Source: Streptomyces liangshanensis (GTDB lineage Bacteria > Actinomycetota > Actinomycetes > Streptomycetales > Streptomycetaceae). Taken from it: a stretch of 64,000 nucleotides of DNA. The stretch covers positions 4,565,001-4,629,000 of the forward strand of contig NZ_CP050177.1 of NCBI RefSeq assembly GCF_011694815.1, in the 5' to 3' direction. Shown piece by piece: positions 17,834 through 26,129 of the stretch. The notes under the pieces were generated by a model, which saw only the letters and a list, made by a program, of their open reading frames with translations, was not told where the DNA came from and made no database searches. Positions within the stretch are counted from its first letter, which is position 1; each line of letters begins with the position of its first letter. A program made the translations under genes and the position numbers.

Positions 17834-18448
17834 GTGCAGGTGCTTCAGGTTCAGTTGGAGGTTGGGCCCGATCCCGCGGAGGTGGGGCGGGCCCGTCGGT
17901 GGGCCCGGTCGAGGCTCGTGGGTTCCGGGTTGGGGGATGACGAGCCGGTCGCGGAGACGCTGATCCTGCTCATCTCCGAGCTCGTGACCAACGCCGTGGT
18001 GCACACGGGCTGTCCGGCCGTGCTGCGGATGCTCTTCGGCTCCGGCGCGGCCGAGGCGGGGACGGTACGGGTGGAGGTCGCGGACTCCAGCGCCTGCCCG
18101 CCGCGCCCCCGGCACGCGACGAGCGAGGCCACCAACGGCCGCGGGCTCGAACTGGTCGACGGACTCGCCGACCGGTGGGGCTGGCAGCCGGAAGGCGCGG
18201 GCAAGCGCATCTGGTGCGAGGTGGACCGATGTACGCCCGCGTCGGCGACGCGGTCGGAGACACCCGAACCGCCCCGCGCGGCCCGCCCGCCCGAGGCCGC
18301 CCCCGCGCCGTCGGCGCCCCCGGCTGCGACCCCCCGGCCCCCCAAGGCGCCGCTCCCCGTCTCCCCGCCCTCCCTCGCGAAGGGCCCGGCGTCCCAGGCG
18401 CCCGCTCCGGCCTACCGGTCGGCGCGCGCCGTGACCCGTACGGCGTGA
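17834..18448 (+). CDS. HATPase-domain protein (RsbW/anti-sigma kinase-like)
   Basis: A 204-residue protein. The first 130 residues form a GHKL ATPase domain: the N box is ISELVTNAVVHT, the G1 position is VEVADSS, and the G2 box is GRGLELVDGLADRWGW. The remaining 70 residues are an Ala/Pro-rich tail that looks unstructured. Proteins of this kind are serine kinases for STAS antagonists or bind sigma factors. The nearby STAS protein at 16431 is the obvious candidate substrate, though such proteins are numerous in Streptomyces and pairing by proximity is inference. GTG start at 17834. Confidence 0.85.
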   Translation: MQVLQVQLEVGPDPAEVGRARRWARSRLVGSGLGDDEPVAETLILLISELVTNAVVHTGCPAVLRMLFGSGAAEAGTVRVEVADSSACPPRPRHATSEATNGRGLELVDGLADRWGWQPEGAGKRIWCEVDRCTPASATRSETPEPPRAARPPEAAPAPSAPPAATPRPPKAPLPVSPPSLAKGPASQAPAPAYRSARAVTRTA

Positions 18449-18502
18449 GGCGTTCGACCCGGGCGCGGGCCGGCCACGGCGTGAGGCGCCGCCTCGGCCG
18501 GG

Positions 18503-19495
18503 TCACCCGGCCGTTGGCGCGCCCGCCCGGAACGTACGGCGGTAGACCGTCGGCGCGACACCCAGCGCCGACTGGAGGTGCTGGCGCATCGACTGCGCGG
18601 TGCCGAAGCCGGCGTCCCGCGCCACCTGGTCGACGGACAGGTCCGTCGACTCCAGCAGGTGGCGGGCCAGTTCGACCCGCTGTCGAACGAGCCACTGCCC
18701 GGGGCTGATCCCCGTCTCCTCACGGAAGCGGCGCGTGAACGTCCGCACGGACATGGACTGTTGCTCGGCCATGTCCCGGAGCTGGAGCGGTTCGTGGAGG
18801 CGGGCCAGCGCCCAGTTCCTCGCCCCGGTGGTGCTCGTCAACTGCGGCTCGGGCAGCGGGCGTTCGATGTACTGGGCCTGCCCGCCGTCCCGGTGCGGCG
18901 GGACGACCGTCCGGCGTGCCACGTCGTTGGCGACCGCCGTGCCGTGGTCGCGCCGCACGATGTGCAGGCAGAGATCGATCCCGGCGGCGACCCCGGCCGA
19001 GGTCAGCACCTCGCCGTCGTCGACGAACAGGACGTCCGCGTCGACCCTGACCCGGGGGAAGAGCCGCTGGAAGTGGGCGGCGTTGGACCAGTGGGTGGTC
19101 GCGGGGCGGCCGTCGAGGTATCCGGCCGCCGCCAGCACGAAGCCGCCCGTGCAGATGGAGACCAGCCGGGTGCCGGGCCGTACGTGGGCGAGGGCGGCGG
19201 CCAGCTCGTCGGTGAGCCGGCCCTCCTCGTACACCGGACCCAGCTCGTACGACGCCGGGACGATCACGGTGTCGGCGGTGGCGAGTGCCTCGGGTCCGTT
19301 CTCGACGAGGATCGAGAAGTCCGCGTCGGTCCGTACGGGGCCCGGGGGCCGGACCGAGCAGGTGACGACGTCGTACAGCCGCCCGCCCCCGGCGCCGACC
19401 GGCCGGCCGAAGATCCGGTGGGGGATGCCGAGTTCGAAGGGGAGGAGCCCTTCGAGGGCGAGTACGACCACGCGGTGGGGCGGTCGGTCCTGCAT
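18503..19495 (-). CDS. GlxA-type AraC regulator with DJ-1/PfpI domain
   Basis: A 330-residue transcription factor. Residues about 8-190 are a class I glutamine-amidotransferase-like (DJ-1/PfpI) domain with VSICTGGFVLAAAGYLDG, where the Cys sits at the nucleophile elbow, and TTHWSNAAHF. The C-terminal region has two AraC helix-turn-helix motifs (LQLRDMAEQQSMSVRTFTRRF and SVDQVARDAGFGTAQSMRQHL). ATG at 19495 is chosen; the longer reading frame extends into the facing MFS gene. It is divergent from that MFS gene and probably controls it. A DasR-like site lies between them. Confidence 0.92.
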   Translation of the reverse strand: MQDRPPHRVVVLALEGLLPFELGIPHRIFGRPVGAGGGRLYDVVTCSVRPPGPVRTDADFSILVENGPEALATADTVIVPASYELGPVYEEGRLTDELAAALAHVRPGTRLVSICTGGFVLAAAGYLDGRPATTHWSNAAHFQRLFPRVRVDADVLFVDDGEVLTSAGVAAGIDLCLHIVRRDHGTAVANDVARRTVVPPHRDGGQAQYIERPLPEPQLTSTTGARNWALARLHEPLQLRDMAEQQSMSVRTFTRRFREETGISPGQWLVRQRVELARHLLESTDLSVDQVARDAGFGTAQSMRQHLQSALGVAPTVYRRTFRAGAPTAG

Positions 19496-19549
19496 GGTGC
19501 TCCACTCTCCTGTCGACGCTGTTCCGGGTCCGGGTGCTGGATACCCCCT

Positions 19550-19565
19550 GGTGGTCCAGACCACT
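19550..19565. promoter_or_regulatory. Candidate DasR-responsive element (dre)
   Basis: GGTGGTCCAGACCACT matches the published dre consensus A(G/C)TGGTCTAGACCA(G/C)T at 14 of 16 positions and is an almost perfect palindrome (GTGGTC-CA-GACCAC). It lies 21 bases before the MFS GTG and 54 bases before the regulator ATG. DasR, a GntR-family repressor, senses glucosamine phosphates. No GntR gene is in the window, as expected for a global regulator acting in trans. Confidence 0.65.
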
Positions 19566-19586
19566 TCCTTGATATCTGTCCCTTCT

Positions 19587-20900
19587 GTGACCCATAAGCA
19601 CGCAGCGGCGGCCCAGGCTTCCCCCGAACCCCCGCCGACGGTCCCGTCGGTCCCATCGGCCCCGGCGGAGGGCGGCGCGACGGCCCCGACGGCCCCGGCG
19701 GAGGGCGGCGCGGGGGCCAAGCTCTGGAACCGTAACTTCCGGCTCTTCTTCCTCGCCCGTACCGTGGCCCGCTTCGGCGACGGCATGGTGCCCGTCGCCC
19801 TCGCGGCCGGGCTGCTCGACACCGGGCACGGCGCCTCGGCCGTCAGCTTCGCGCTCGGCTCGTGGATGGTGTGCTTCGCCGGGTTCGTGATCGTCGGCGG
19901 GGTGCTCGCCGACCGGTTCACCCCGCGCCGGATGATGGTCCTCGCCGACGCGGTACGGCTGGTCAGCACCGTCGTCCTGGCCGGCGCCTTCGCCACCGGG
20001 GCGCCACCGCTCTGGCTGGTGTACGCGCTGAGCGCCCTCAACGGCCTGGGCGCCGCCGTGTTCCAGCCCGGCGTCGCCAGCATGCTGCCGCAGATGGCGC
20101 CCGACGTGCAGCGCGGCAACGCGGTGCTGCGCGTCGCGGAGTCCGTGACCATGATGGCGGGGCCGGGGATCGCGGGCGCGCTGGCCGGGTTCGGCGGGCC
20201 CGGCATGATCTTCGGCGTCAACGCGGCGACCTTCGGCGTCAGCGGGATCTGCTTCCTCCTCATCCGCATGGAGTCCGTGGCGCCGGTGAAGGGGGAGTCG
20301 ATGCTCTCCGAACTGGTGGGCGGCTGGCGGGAGTTCCGGGCGCGGTCCTGGCTCTGGGGGGTCATCGCGGTGTGGTCGGTGTACGGGATCACCGTGCTCG
20401 GCCCGATCACCCCGCTGGAGGCGGTCGTGGTCACCGACCGGCACAGCTCCGCGATGTACGGGCTGATGATGACCTTCAACGGCGCGGGCGAGGTGGTGGG
20501 CGCGCTGATCGCGATGCGGCTGCGGCCCAACAGGCCGTTGTTCGCGGGGACGTTCGCGCTGTTCGGGGTGATCGCGAACGTGCTGGTGCTCGCGTACGAC
20601 GTCCCCGTACCCGTCCTGGCCGGGGGCTTCCTCGTGGGCGGGGTCTCGCTGGCGTTCTGGCTGGTGATGTGGTCGACGACCGTACAGACGCAGATCCCGA
20701 ACGAGGCCCTCAACCGGCTGCACGCGTACGACGTGGCGGGCTCGCTCATCATGCTGGCGGTGGGGCGGGCCCTGGCCGGGCCGGTGGCCGAGTCGATCGG
20801 GGTGCGGGAGGTGCTGGTCGCGGGGGCGGTGATCAACGTGGGGGTGTGCGGGGTGCTGCTGGCGGCGCGGCCGGTGCGGCGGCTGAGGCGCGTGAAGTGA
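19587..20900 (+). CDS. MFS transporter (drug efflux type)
   Basis: A 437-residue membrane protein with about 12 transmembrane helices after a 45-residue Ala/Pro-rich cytoplasmic leader. ARFGDGMVPVALAAGLLD and the loop VGGVLADRFTPRRMMVLADAVR match the MFS motif-A region, and AVLRVAESVTMMAGPGIAGAL is typical of the DHA-type exporter group. GTG at 19587 is chosen because it follows the dre-like operator and fits the leader. The long frame starting at 18600 is antisense to the regulator and not real. The gene is likely controlled by the facing GlxA-type regulator and possibly by DasR. Confidence 0.88.
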   Translation: MTHKHAAAAQASPEPPPTVPSVPSAPAEGGATAPTAPAEGGAGAKLWNRNFRLFFLARTVARFGDGMVPVALAAGLLDTGHGASAVSFALGSWMVCFAGFVIVGGVLADRFTPRRMMVLADAVRLVSTVVLAGAFATGAPPLWLVYALSALNGLGAAVFQPGVASMLPQMAPDVQRGNAVLRVAESVTMMAGPGIAGALAGFGGPGMIFGVNAATFGVSGICFLLIRMESVAPVKGESMLSELVGGWREFRARSWLWGVIAVWSVYGITVLGPITPLEAVVVTDRHSSAMYGLMMTFNGAGEVVGALIAMRLRPNRPLFAGTFALFGVIANVLVLAYDVPVPVLAGGFLVGGVSLAFWLVMWSTTVQTQIPNEALNRLHAYDVAGSLIMLAVGRALAGPVAESIGVREVLVAGAVINVGVCGVLLAARPVRRLRRVK

Positions 20901-21024
20901 CGTTTCTCCGCCGGGGGAGCGCAGGACGCGCGGAGCGCTCTGCCTTCCGTCGTAGCCATGGCCCGATCCTAGCGAACGCTGTCCCTCGGGCCACTCGCCC
21001 GCGTTCCCGGCCTTCGGGATCCTG

Positions 21025-22398
21025 ATGGACGTGACGCAGACAACCGAACGTTCCGCGGGAGACGTACCGGCGGGAGACGCACGCGCGGGAGACACCCTCG
21101 CGCCCGCCGCCACGGCCACCGGCGCCCCCCGTACCCCCGGCCGGATCCACCGGGCGTGGTTCGTCGCCGTCGTCACCTTCGTGACGATCATCGGCGCCGC
21201 GGCCTTCGCCTCGCTGCCCGGGCTGCTGATCGACCCGCTGCACCAGGAGTTCGACTGGTCGCGCGGCACGATCGGGTTCGCCGTCTCGGTCAACCTGGCG
21301 CTGTACGGGCTGACCGCGCCGTTCGCCGCCGCGCTGATGGACCGCTTCGGGATCCGCCGGGTGGTGGCCGTCGCCCTGACGATCATCTCGGTCGGCTCGC
21401 TGCTCACGGTGTGGATGACGGCGGCCTGGCAACTCGTCCTGTTCTGGGGCGTCCTGGTCGGCCTCGGCAGCGGCTCGATGGCCCTGGCCTTCGCGGCGAC
21501 CGTCACCAACCGCTGGTTCGTCGCCAAGCGCGGCCTCGTCACCGGCATCCTCACGGCGGCGGGCGCGTCGGGGCAGTTGGTGTTCTTGCCCTTCCTGTCC
21601 TGGCTGGTGGAGCACCACGGCTGGCGTCCCGCCTCCATCACGGTGGCGCTCGCCGCGATCGCGGTGGTCCCCTTCGTCTGGCTGCTGCTGCGCGACCACC
21701 CGGCGGACGTCGGGCTCGCGGCGTACGGCGCCGAGACCTACACCCCGAAGCCCGGCCCGGTGCCGGGGGCGGCGCGGCGGGCCGTCGGGGTGCTGGTGTC
21801 GGCCGCCCGCACCGGACCGTTCTGGCTGCTGGCCGGGACCTTCGCGATCTGCGGCGCCTCGACGAACGGCCTGGTCAAGACCCACTTCGTACCGGCCGCG
21901 CACGACCACGGCATGCCGATCACGGCGGCGGCCTCGCTGCTCGCGGTCATCGGGGTCTTCGACGTCGTCGGCACGATCGCCTCCGGCTGGTTCACCGACC
22001 GCTTCGAGGCGCGGCGCCTGCTGGCCGTCTACTACGCCCTGCGCGGCGTCTCGTTGCTCTTCCTGCCGATGCTGCTGGCGCCGAGCGTGCATCCGCCGAT
22101 GCTGTTCTTCATCGTCTTCTACGGCCTGGACTGGGTCGCCACGGTCCCCCCGACGATCGCCCTGTGCCGCGAGCACTACGGCGACGACAGCGCGATCGTC
22201 TTCGGCTGGGTCCTCGCCTCCCACCAGGTGGGCGCGGCGGTCGTCGCCTTCGCGGGCGGCGTCGCGAGGGACGTCTTCGGCTCGTACGACGTGGTCTGGT
22301 ACGCGTCGGGCGCGCTGTGCGCGGCGGCGGCCCTGATGGCCCTGGTGATCCGCCGCCCGCCGACGGTCAGGCCGGTGGTGGTGGCGGGGGTGGCGTGA
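21025..22398 (+). CDS. MFS transporter (oxalate/formate or monocarboxylate type)
   Basis: A 457-residue membrane protein with 12 predicted helices after a 45-residue leader. The N-terminal half has the motif EFDWSRGTIGFAVSVNLALYGL, and VTNRWFVAKRGLVTGILTAAGASGQ is characteristic of the oxalate/formate antiporter and monocarboxylate branch of the MFS. It probably moves a small carboxylate; the exact substrate cannot be inferred. ATG at 21025 has no strong ribosome-binding site (TCCTG upstream). It lies 124 bases after another MFS gene on the same strand and converges on the flavin monooxygenase gene. Confidence 0.88.
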   Translation: MDVTQTTERSAGDVPAGDARAGDTLAPAATATGAPRTPGRIHRAWFVAVVTFVTIIGAAAFASLPGLLIDPLHQEFDWSRGTIGFAVSVNLALYGLTAPFAAALMDRFGIRRVVAVALTIISVGSLLTVWMTAAWQLVLFWGVLVGLGSGSMALAFAATVTNRWFVAKRGLVTGILTAAGASGQLVFLPFLSWLVEHHGWRPASITVALAAIAVVPFVWLLLRDHPADVGLAAYGAETYTPKPGPVPGAARRAVGVLVSAARTGPFWLLAGTFAICGASTNGLVKTHFVPAAHDHGMPITAAASLLAVIGVFDVVGTIASGWFTDRFEARRLLAVYYALRGVSLLFLPMLLAPSVHPPMLFFIVFYGLDWVATVPPTIALCREHYGDDSAIVFGWVLASHQVGAAVVAFAGGVARDVFGSYDVVWYASGALCAAAALMALVIRRPPTVRPVVVAGVA

Positions 22399-22464
22399 GG
22401 CCGCGTCCGTAGCGTGTACGCGCTTCCGCGTACACGCCCAGGGCGTACGACTCCGCCCCCGCGC

Positions 22465-23613
22465 CTACCGCGACAGCGCCTTCGCGATGCGGCGGGCGTC
22501 CAGGGACAGTTCGCGGAGCATCCCGCTGATCGGGTTCGTGAAGCCCGTGAAGTGGAGGCCGGGGGCGCCGGGGGCGGTGCGGGCGCCGTGGACGCGGGGG
22601 CGGCCCCGGGCGTCCAGGAGGTCCAGGTCGCCCACCAGGCCCTCCAGGGCGCGGCGGTAGCCCGTCGCGGCGATCACCACGTCCGGCGCGATCCGGGTGC
22701 CGTCCGCGAGGACGACCTTGTCCTCCTCGAAGGACTCCACCGCCGCCACCGGCTCCACCCGGCCCTTGCGGACCGCCGCGACCAGACCGACGTCCTGCAC
22801 CGGTATCGCGCCCTCGCGCGCCCGCGACAACAGGCCGGTGTCCGGGCGCGGCAGCCCCTTCGACGTCAGGTCGGGGAGGGCGACGCGGGCCTGGAGGGCG
22901 GCGAGCCGGTCCACGAGCGGGGCCGGCAGGCGCCGGATCAGGATGCCGGACGACTGCGCGGGCCACCCCAGCGTCGAGCGGCGCACGATGTGCGGGACGG
23001 TGCGCACCGCGAGCCGTACCCGCGCCGCACCCCCCTCGACCAGGTCGACCGCGATCTCCGCGCCCGTGTTGCCGACGCCGACGACGAGCACGTCCTTGCC
23101 GGCGTACGGCTGCGCGTCGCGGTACTCGCCCGCGTGCACCAACTCCCCTTCGTACGCCTCGCGTCCGGGCCAGTCGGGCAGCCTGGGCGTGTGGTTGTAG
23201 CCGGTCGCCACGACCACCCCGCGCCCGGTCAGCTGGCGGCCGCCGGTCGCGTGCAGCAACCAGCCGACCCCGCCGGGGGCGCGCTCGACGCGCATGACCT
23301 CGACGCCGGTGACGACTTCGAGACCGTGGTGTTCCGCGTACGTCTCCAGGTACCGCACCACGTCCGCGCGGGCCACCCAACGCCCGTACGAGCGCGGGAT
23401 CCTGAGCCCGGGAAGGCCCGACTTCCGCCGGGTGGTGTGCAGACGCAGCCGGTGGTAGTGGCGGCGCCAGGAGGCCCCGAGGGCCTCGGACTTCTCCAGT
23501 ACGACGGTACGTACGCCCCGCTCGCGCAACGCGGCGGCGACGGCGAGCCCGCCCGGGCCACCGCCGATGACGTACACGGGCAGGTCGTTGCTGGGGTCGG
23601 TGTCGGCGGCCAT
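22465..23613 (-). CDS. Flavin-containing monooxygenase-like oxidoreductase
   Basis: A 382-residue two-dinucleotide-binding enzyme. FAD motif: YVIGGGPGGLAVAAALRERG (residues 14-33). NAD(P)H motif: VLVVGVGNTGAEIAVDL (about 168-184). VVVATGYNHTPRLPDWPG and VVIAATGYR match the ATG motifs of the FMO/CzcO-like group. It should oxygenate a small nucleophilic or carbonyl substrate using NADPH and O2. No partner gene points to a substrate. It is convergent with the MFS gene and divergent from the GNAT gene. Confidence 0.88.
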   Translation of the reverse strand: MAADTDPSNDLPVYVIGGGPGGLAVAAALRERGVRTVVLEKSEALGASWRRHYHRLRLHTTRRKSGLPGLRIPRSYGRWVARADVVRYLETYAEHHGLEVVTGVEVMRVERAPGGVGWLLHATGGRQLTGRGVVVATGYNHTPRLPDWPGREAYEGELVHAGEYRDAQPYAGKDVLVVGVGNTGAEIAVDLVEGGAARVRLAVRTVPHIVRRSTLGWPAQSSGILIRRLPAPLVDRLAALQARVALPDLTSKGLPRPDTGLLSRAREGAIPVQDVGLVAAVRKGRVEPVAAVESFEEDKVVLADGTRIAPDVVIAATGYRRALEGLVGDLDLLDARGRPRVHGARTAPGAPGLHFTGFTNPISGMLRELSLDARRIAKALSR

Positions 23614-23767
23614 GAACCGAGCGTAATCGCGGGCCCAATTGTTTGGTCTCGGTCAAGCCCGGAATCGGTTGCGAATCGATCACGCGCGGGGGTGCGGGGG
23701 TGCGTACGAGCCGGTACGACCGCTCCCGGCCACCGCCGCCGGGCGGTGGACGCGGTTGAATGGCGGG

Positions 23768-24442
23768 GTGAGCGACAACAGGACCGGCGCCGCGAACGGC
23801 CACGCGAACCACGCCAACACCGCCCCCGCACCCCAGGACCGCACCGCCCCCGTCCACCTCCCCCCACCCGCCGACGTCCTCGGACACGGCCTGCGGCTGC
23901 GCGCGTGGCGCACGGGGGACGAGGCCACGTTGGTGCGCGGCCACACCGACCCCGAGTTCCTGCGCTGGAACACCCCGCTCGTCCCCGTCACCACCGAGGC
24001 CGGCGCCACCGAACACATCCGCCAGCGCGCCGAGGGCCGCGCGAACGACGAGATGGCCCACTTCTGCGTGACCGACGAGGCGACCGGCCGCATCCTCGGC
24101 CACGTCGGCCTGGCCATGATCGACCTGCGGATGCGCAGCGCGCGCGTGGGCTACTGGGTCCTCCCGGAGGCCCGGGGCCGGGGCGTCGCCCGCCGCGCCC
24201 TGGCCGTGTGCGGCCGCTGGGGCTTCGAGGAGGCGGGCCTGCACCGCATCGACCTGGGCCACGCCCTGGGCCACGAGGCCTCGTGCCGGATCGCGGAACG
24301 CTGCGGCTACGCGTACGAAGGCACCCTAAGAGACGCCATGTTCGCCCCCCACCGCACGGACGCCTACCAGCACGTCCACCACCACGCCCGCCTCGCCACC
24401 GACCCGGACCTGGACCCGTACCCGTATCCGGCAGAGGGCTGA
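23768..24442 (+). CDS. GNAT-family N-acetyltransferase (RimJ/RimL type)
   Basis: A 224-residue acetyltransferase. After a 30-residue Asn/Ala/His-rich leader the GNAT fold starts at LGHGLRLRAWRTGDEATL. RVGYWVLPEARGRGVARRAL contains the acetyl-CoA pyrophosphate-binding RGxGxA motif, and HRIDLGHALGHEASCRIAERCGY matches the RimL branch. It could acetylate a protein N terminus or an aminoglycoside-like small molecule. GTG at 23768 is chosen, with GGCGGG upstream. The His-rich C terminus (HVHHHARL) is notable. Confidence 0.87.
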   Translation: MSDNRTGAANGHANHANTAPAPQDRTAPVHLPPPADVLGHGLRLRAWRTGDEATLVRGHTDPEFLRWNTPLVPVTTEAGATEHIRQRAEGRANDEMAHFCVTDEATGRILGHVGLAMIDLRMRSARVGYWVLPEARGRGVARRALAVCGRWGFEEAGLHRIDLGHALGHEASCRIAERCGYAYEGTLRDAMFAPHRTDAYQHVHHHARLATDPDLDPYPYPAEG

Positions 24443-24493
24443 GCCCCGCGGACCCGGCCTCGGCCACGGGACGCGCTCGTTCGGACGGGCGCG

Positions 24494-25084
24494 TCAGACG
24501 CGGGCGAACCAGGAAAGGCCCTGGGCCCACTTGGCCGCCCAGCCGGCGAAGCCAGGGATGCCCGGCATCTGCCCGTCGGGCGACCCGGTACCACCGAACG
24601 GCATCGCGCCCTCACCGGAGATCTGCCAGACGTGGCCGCGCTGCGGGCCGGTGACGATCAAGTGCCAGTACATGCCGCAGCCGTCGGTGCCCAGCAGCAG
24701 TGAGCCGTGGTCGAACACGGGGTCCGTCCGGGCCTCGAACTCCTCGGCCGACAGGACCTCTTCGTGGCCCGTCGCCTCCCACAGCCACGCCGCCGCGAGC
24801 GGAAAGGGCTCGGCGAGCAGGCGTTCAGGGCGGTCCGAGCCCCAGTCCCGGGGCGTTCGCGCGAGGGGGAGCAGACCGTAGGACGGCGGCCCCGCACGCA
24901 GTCCGTCGCAGATCTCCGCCACGAAGGTGCGGTACGGCTCCGGCAGCACGATGCCGTGCTCCGCCTCGAAGGACCGCACCGCCTCCCAGCCGGCCGCCGG
25001 CACCGCCTCGGGGCGGGACGCGAAGATCTCGCGGAGAGCGGCCGACTCGGCGGGGTCGCAGGCTTCCGTGTTCATGGCGGCCAT
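24494..25084 (-). CDS. SMI1/KNR4 (SUKH) family protein
   Basis: A 196-residue protein of the SUKH superfamily. EAVRSFEAEHGIVLPEPYRTFV is the N-terminal signature, and YGLLPLARTPRDWG and GTDGCGMYWHLIVTG are conserved family segments. SUKH proteins are often immunity proteins for polymorphic toxins, but many actinobacterial members are stand-alone. No toxin gene is adjacent, so this is an orphan. Two ATG codons nine bases apart (25084, 25075) could start it; the first is used. Confidence 0.85.
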   Translation of the reverse strand: MAAMNTEACDPAESAALREIFASRPEAVPAAGWEAVRSFEAEHGIVLPEPYRTFVAEICDGLRAGPPSYGLLPLARTPRDWGSDRPERLLAEPFPLAAAWLWEATGHEEVLSAEEFEARTDPVFDHGSLLLGTDGCGMYWHLIVTGPQRGHVWQISGEGAMPFGGTGSPDGQMPGIPGFAGWAAKWAQGLSWFARV

Positions 25085-25178
25085 GATGCGACACCGTGAC
25101 GCGGCGGACCGGATGGCGGCTGCGCTCCCGCTCGTCCTCCCCGGGGGCCCCGCTCTGCCGCGGCGGCCCCCGCCCCCG

Positions 25179-25868
25179 TCAAGGCCAGAGCAACTCCCGT
25201 ACCCAGCCGTCCCCTTCGCGCCGGTACCGCAGCCGCACGTGCCGCCTTCGGGCGTCGCCCTGGAAGAACTCGACCTCGGCCGGCGCCAGCACGTACCCCG
25301 TCCACGACCGCGCCTCGGCCGCCGGGTCGCGTTCCGCCCGCTCCCACGCCTCCCCGCTCGCCCGCGCCAACTCCGCCGCCGAGTCGAGGACTTCGCTCTG
25401 CCGCCCCACCAGCGCCGCCGCCAGCGCACCCGTCGAGCGGGCGTGCAGGTCCGCCCGGGTCTCGGCCGCGTCGGCCGTCGTCACCGGGCCCCGGAGCCGT
25501 ACCGCACGCCCCTGCGCCGCCCAGTAGAAGCCGAGCGCGGCCTCGGGGCGGGCGGCCAGGTGGCGGCCCTTGCGGCTGGTGGCGTGCGTGGCGAAGTGCC
25601 AGCCCCGTACGTCCGCGTCGTGCAGCATCAGGGTCCGTACGTCGGGCCGGCCCCGCTCGTCGGCGGTCGCGAGGGTCATCGTGTGGGGCTCGGGCTGTCC
25701 CGCCGCCACCGCCTCGCCGAACCACCGGTGGAAGAGCGGCAACGGCTCGTCGGGCGCGGTGTCGGGGTCGAAGGCGGGCAGGTCCGTGTCCCAGACGCGC
25801 TGGGCGCGCAACAACGCCCGAAAGGCCTCCTGGCCCTCGTCGTACCGCTGCTCGTCCATGCGGGCCAT
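25179..25868 (-). CDS. Pyridoxamine 5'-phosphate oxidase family protein
   Basis: A 229-residue FMN-dependent enzyme of the PdxH family, which oxidises pyridoxamine or pyridoxine phosphate to pyridoxal phosphate. PEPHTMTLATADERGRPDVRT and the FMN-binding RTLMLHDADVRGWHFATHATSRKG are the classic N-terminal segments; FYWAAQGRAVRLRGPV is the dimer strand. The C-terminal end (VRLRYRREGDGWVRELLWP) resembles the PdxH dimerisation domain, slightly shortened. Whether it makes PLP or acts on another flavin substrate is uncertain. ATG at 25868. Confidence 0.87.
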   Translation of the reverse strand: MARMDEQRYDEGQEAFRALLRAQRVWDTDLPAFDPDTAPDEPLPLFHRWFGEAVAAGQPEPHTMTLATADERGRPDVRTLMLHDADVRGWHFATHATSRKGRHLAARPEAALGFYWAAQGRAVRLRGPVTTADAAETRADLHARSTGALAAALVGRQSEVLDSAAELARASGEAWERAERDPAAEARSWTGYVLAPAEVEFFQGDARRRHVRLRYRREGDGWVRELLWP

Positions 25869-25896
25869 TCAACCCCCGGAGGCATGCTGTGGGGCA

Positions 25897-25920
25897 CCAC
25901 CACCCGTGCGCGTGTGGTGG
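25897..25920. other. Small hairpin upstream of the PdxH-type gene
   Basis: Arms CCACCAC and GTGGTGG around a ten-base loop, about 30 bases upstream of the PdxH-type start. It may be part of the leader or promoter. The rest of 25869-26129 shows no gene. Confidence 0.35.
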
Positions 25921-26129
25921 AGCGGGTGTGTGTGGGAGAGAGGTGAACCGGTCGGACGACCTCATGAACGGGTCCGACGGCGCCGTGAACAAGTCGGAGT
26001 GAACCGCGTCCCGGTACGGGAGCGCCGGCGGGGATCAGTCTGTGATCCGCCGCCGGCGTGACAGGACGGGGGAGTTGGGGCACGCCCGTGCCGTGCCCGC
26101 CGGCCGCTGCGCCGGCTCGCGCGGCCCGG

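Noticed and set aside
17431..17940. 169-codon plus-strand frame before the HATPase gene
   Set aside because: It has many Cys, no ribosome-binding site and overlaps the HATPase start in another frame.
18503..20959. Very long minus-strand frame that covers the GlxA-type regulator and the opposite MFS gene
   Set aside because: Only the 18503-19495 part has family motifs; the rest is the high-GC shadow of the MFS gene and is full of Ser/Thr/Pro without a domain.
23643..23654. Second possible DasR-type half site (TGGTCTCGGTCA)
   Set aside because: Only 9 of 12 core bases match and the palindrome is broken.
25883..26002. Two tiny overlapping ORFs (20 and 19 codons) joined by GTGA upstream of the PdxH-type gene
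   Set aside because: They are on the strand opposite to both neighbours, show no homology I recognise and could arise by chance.
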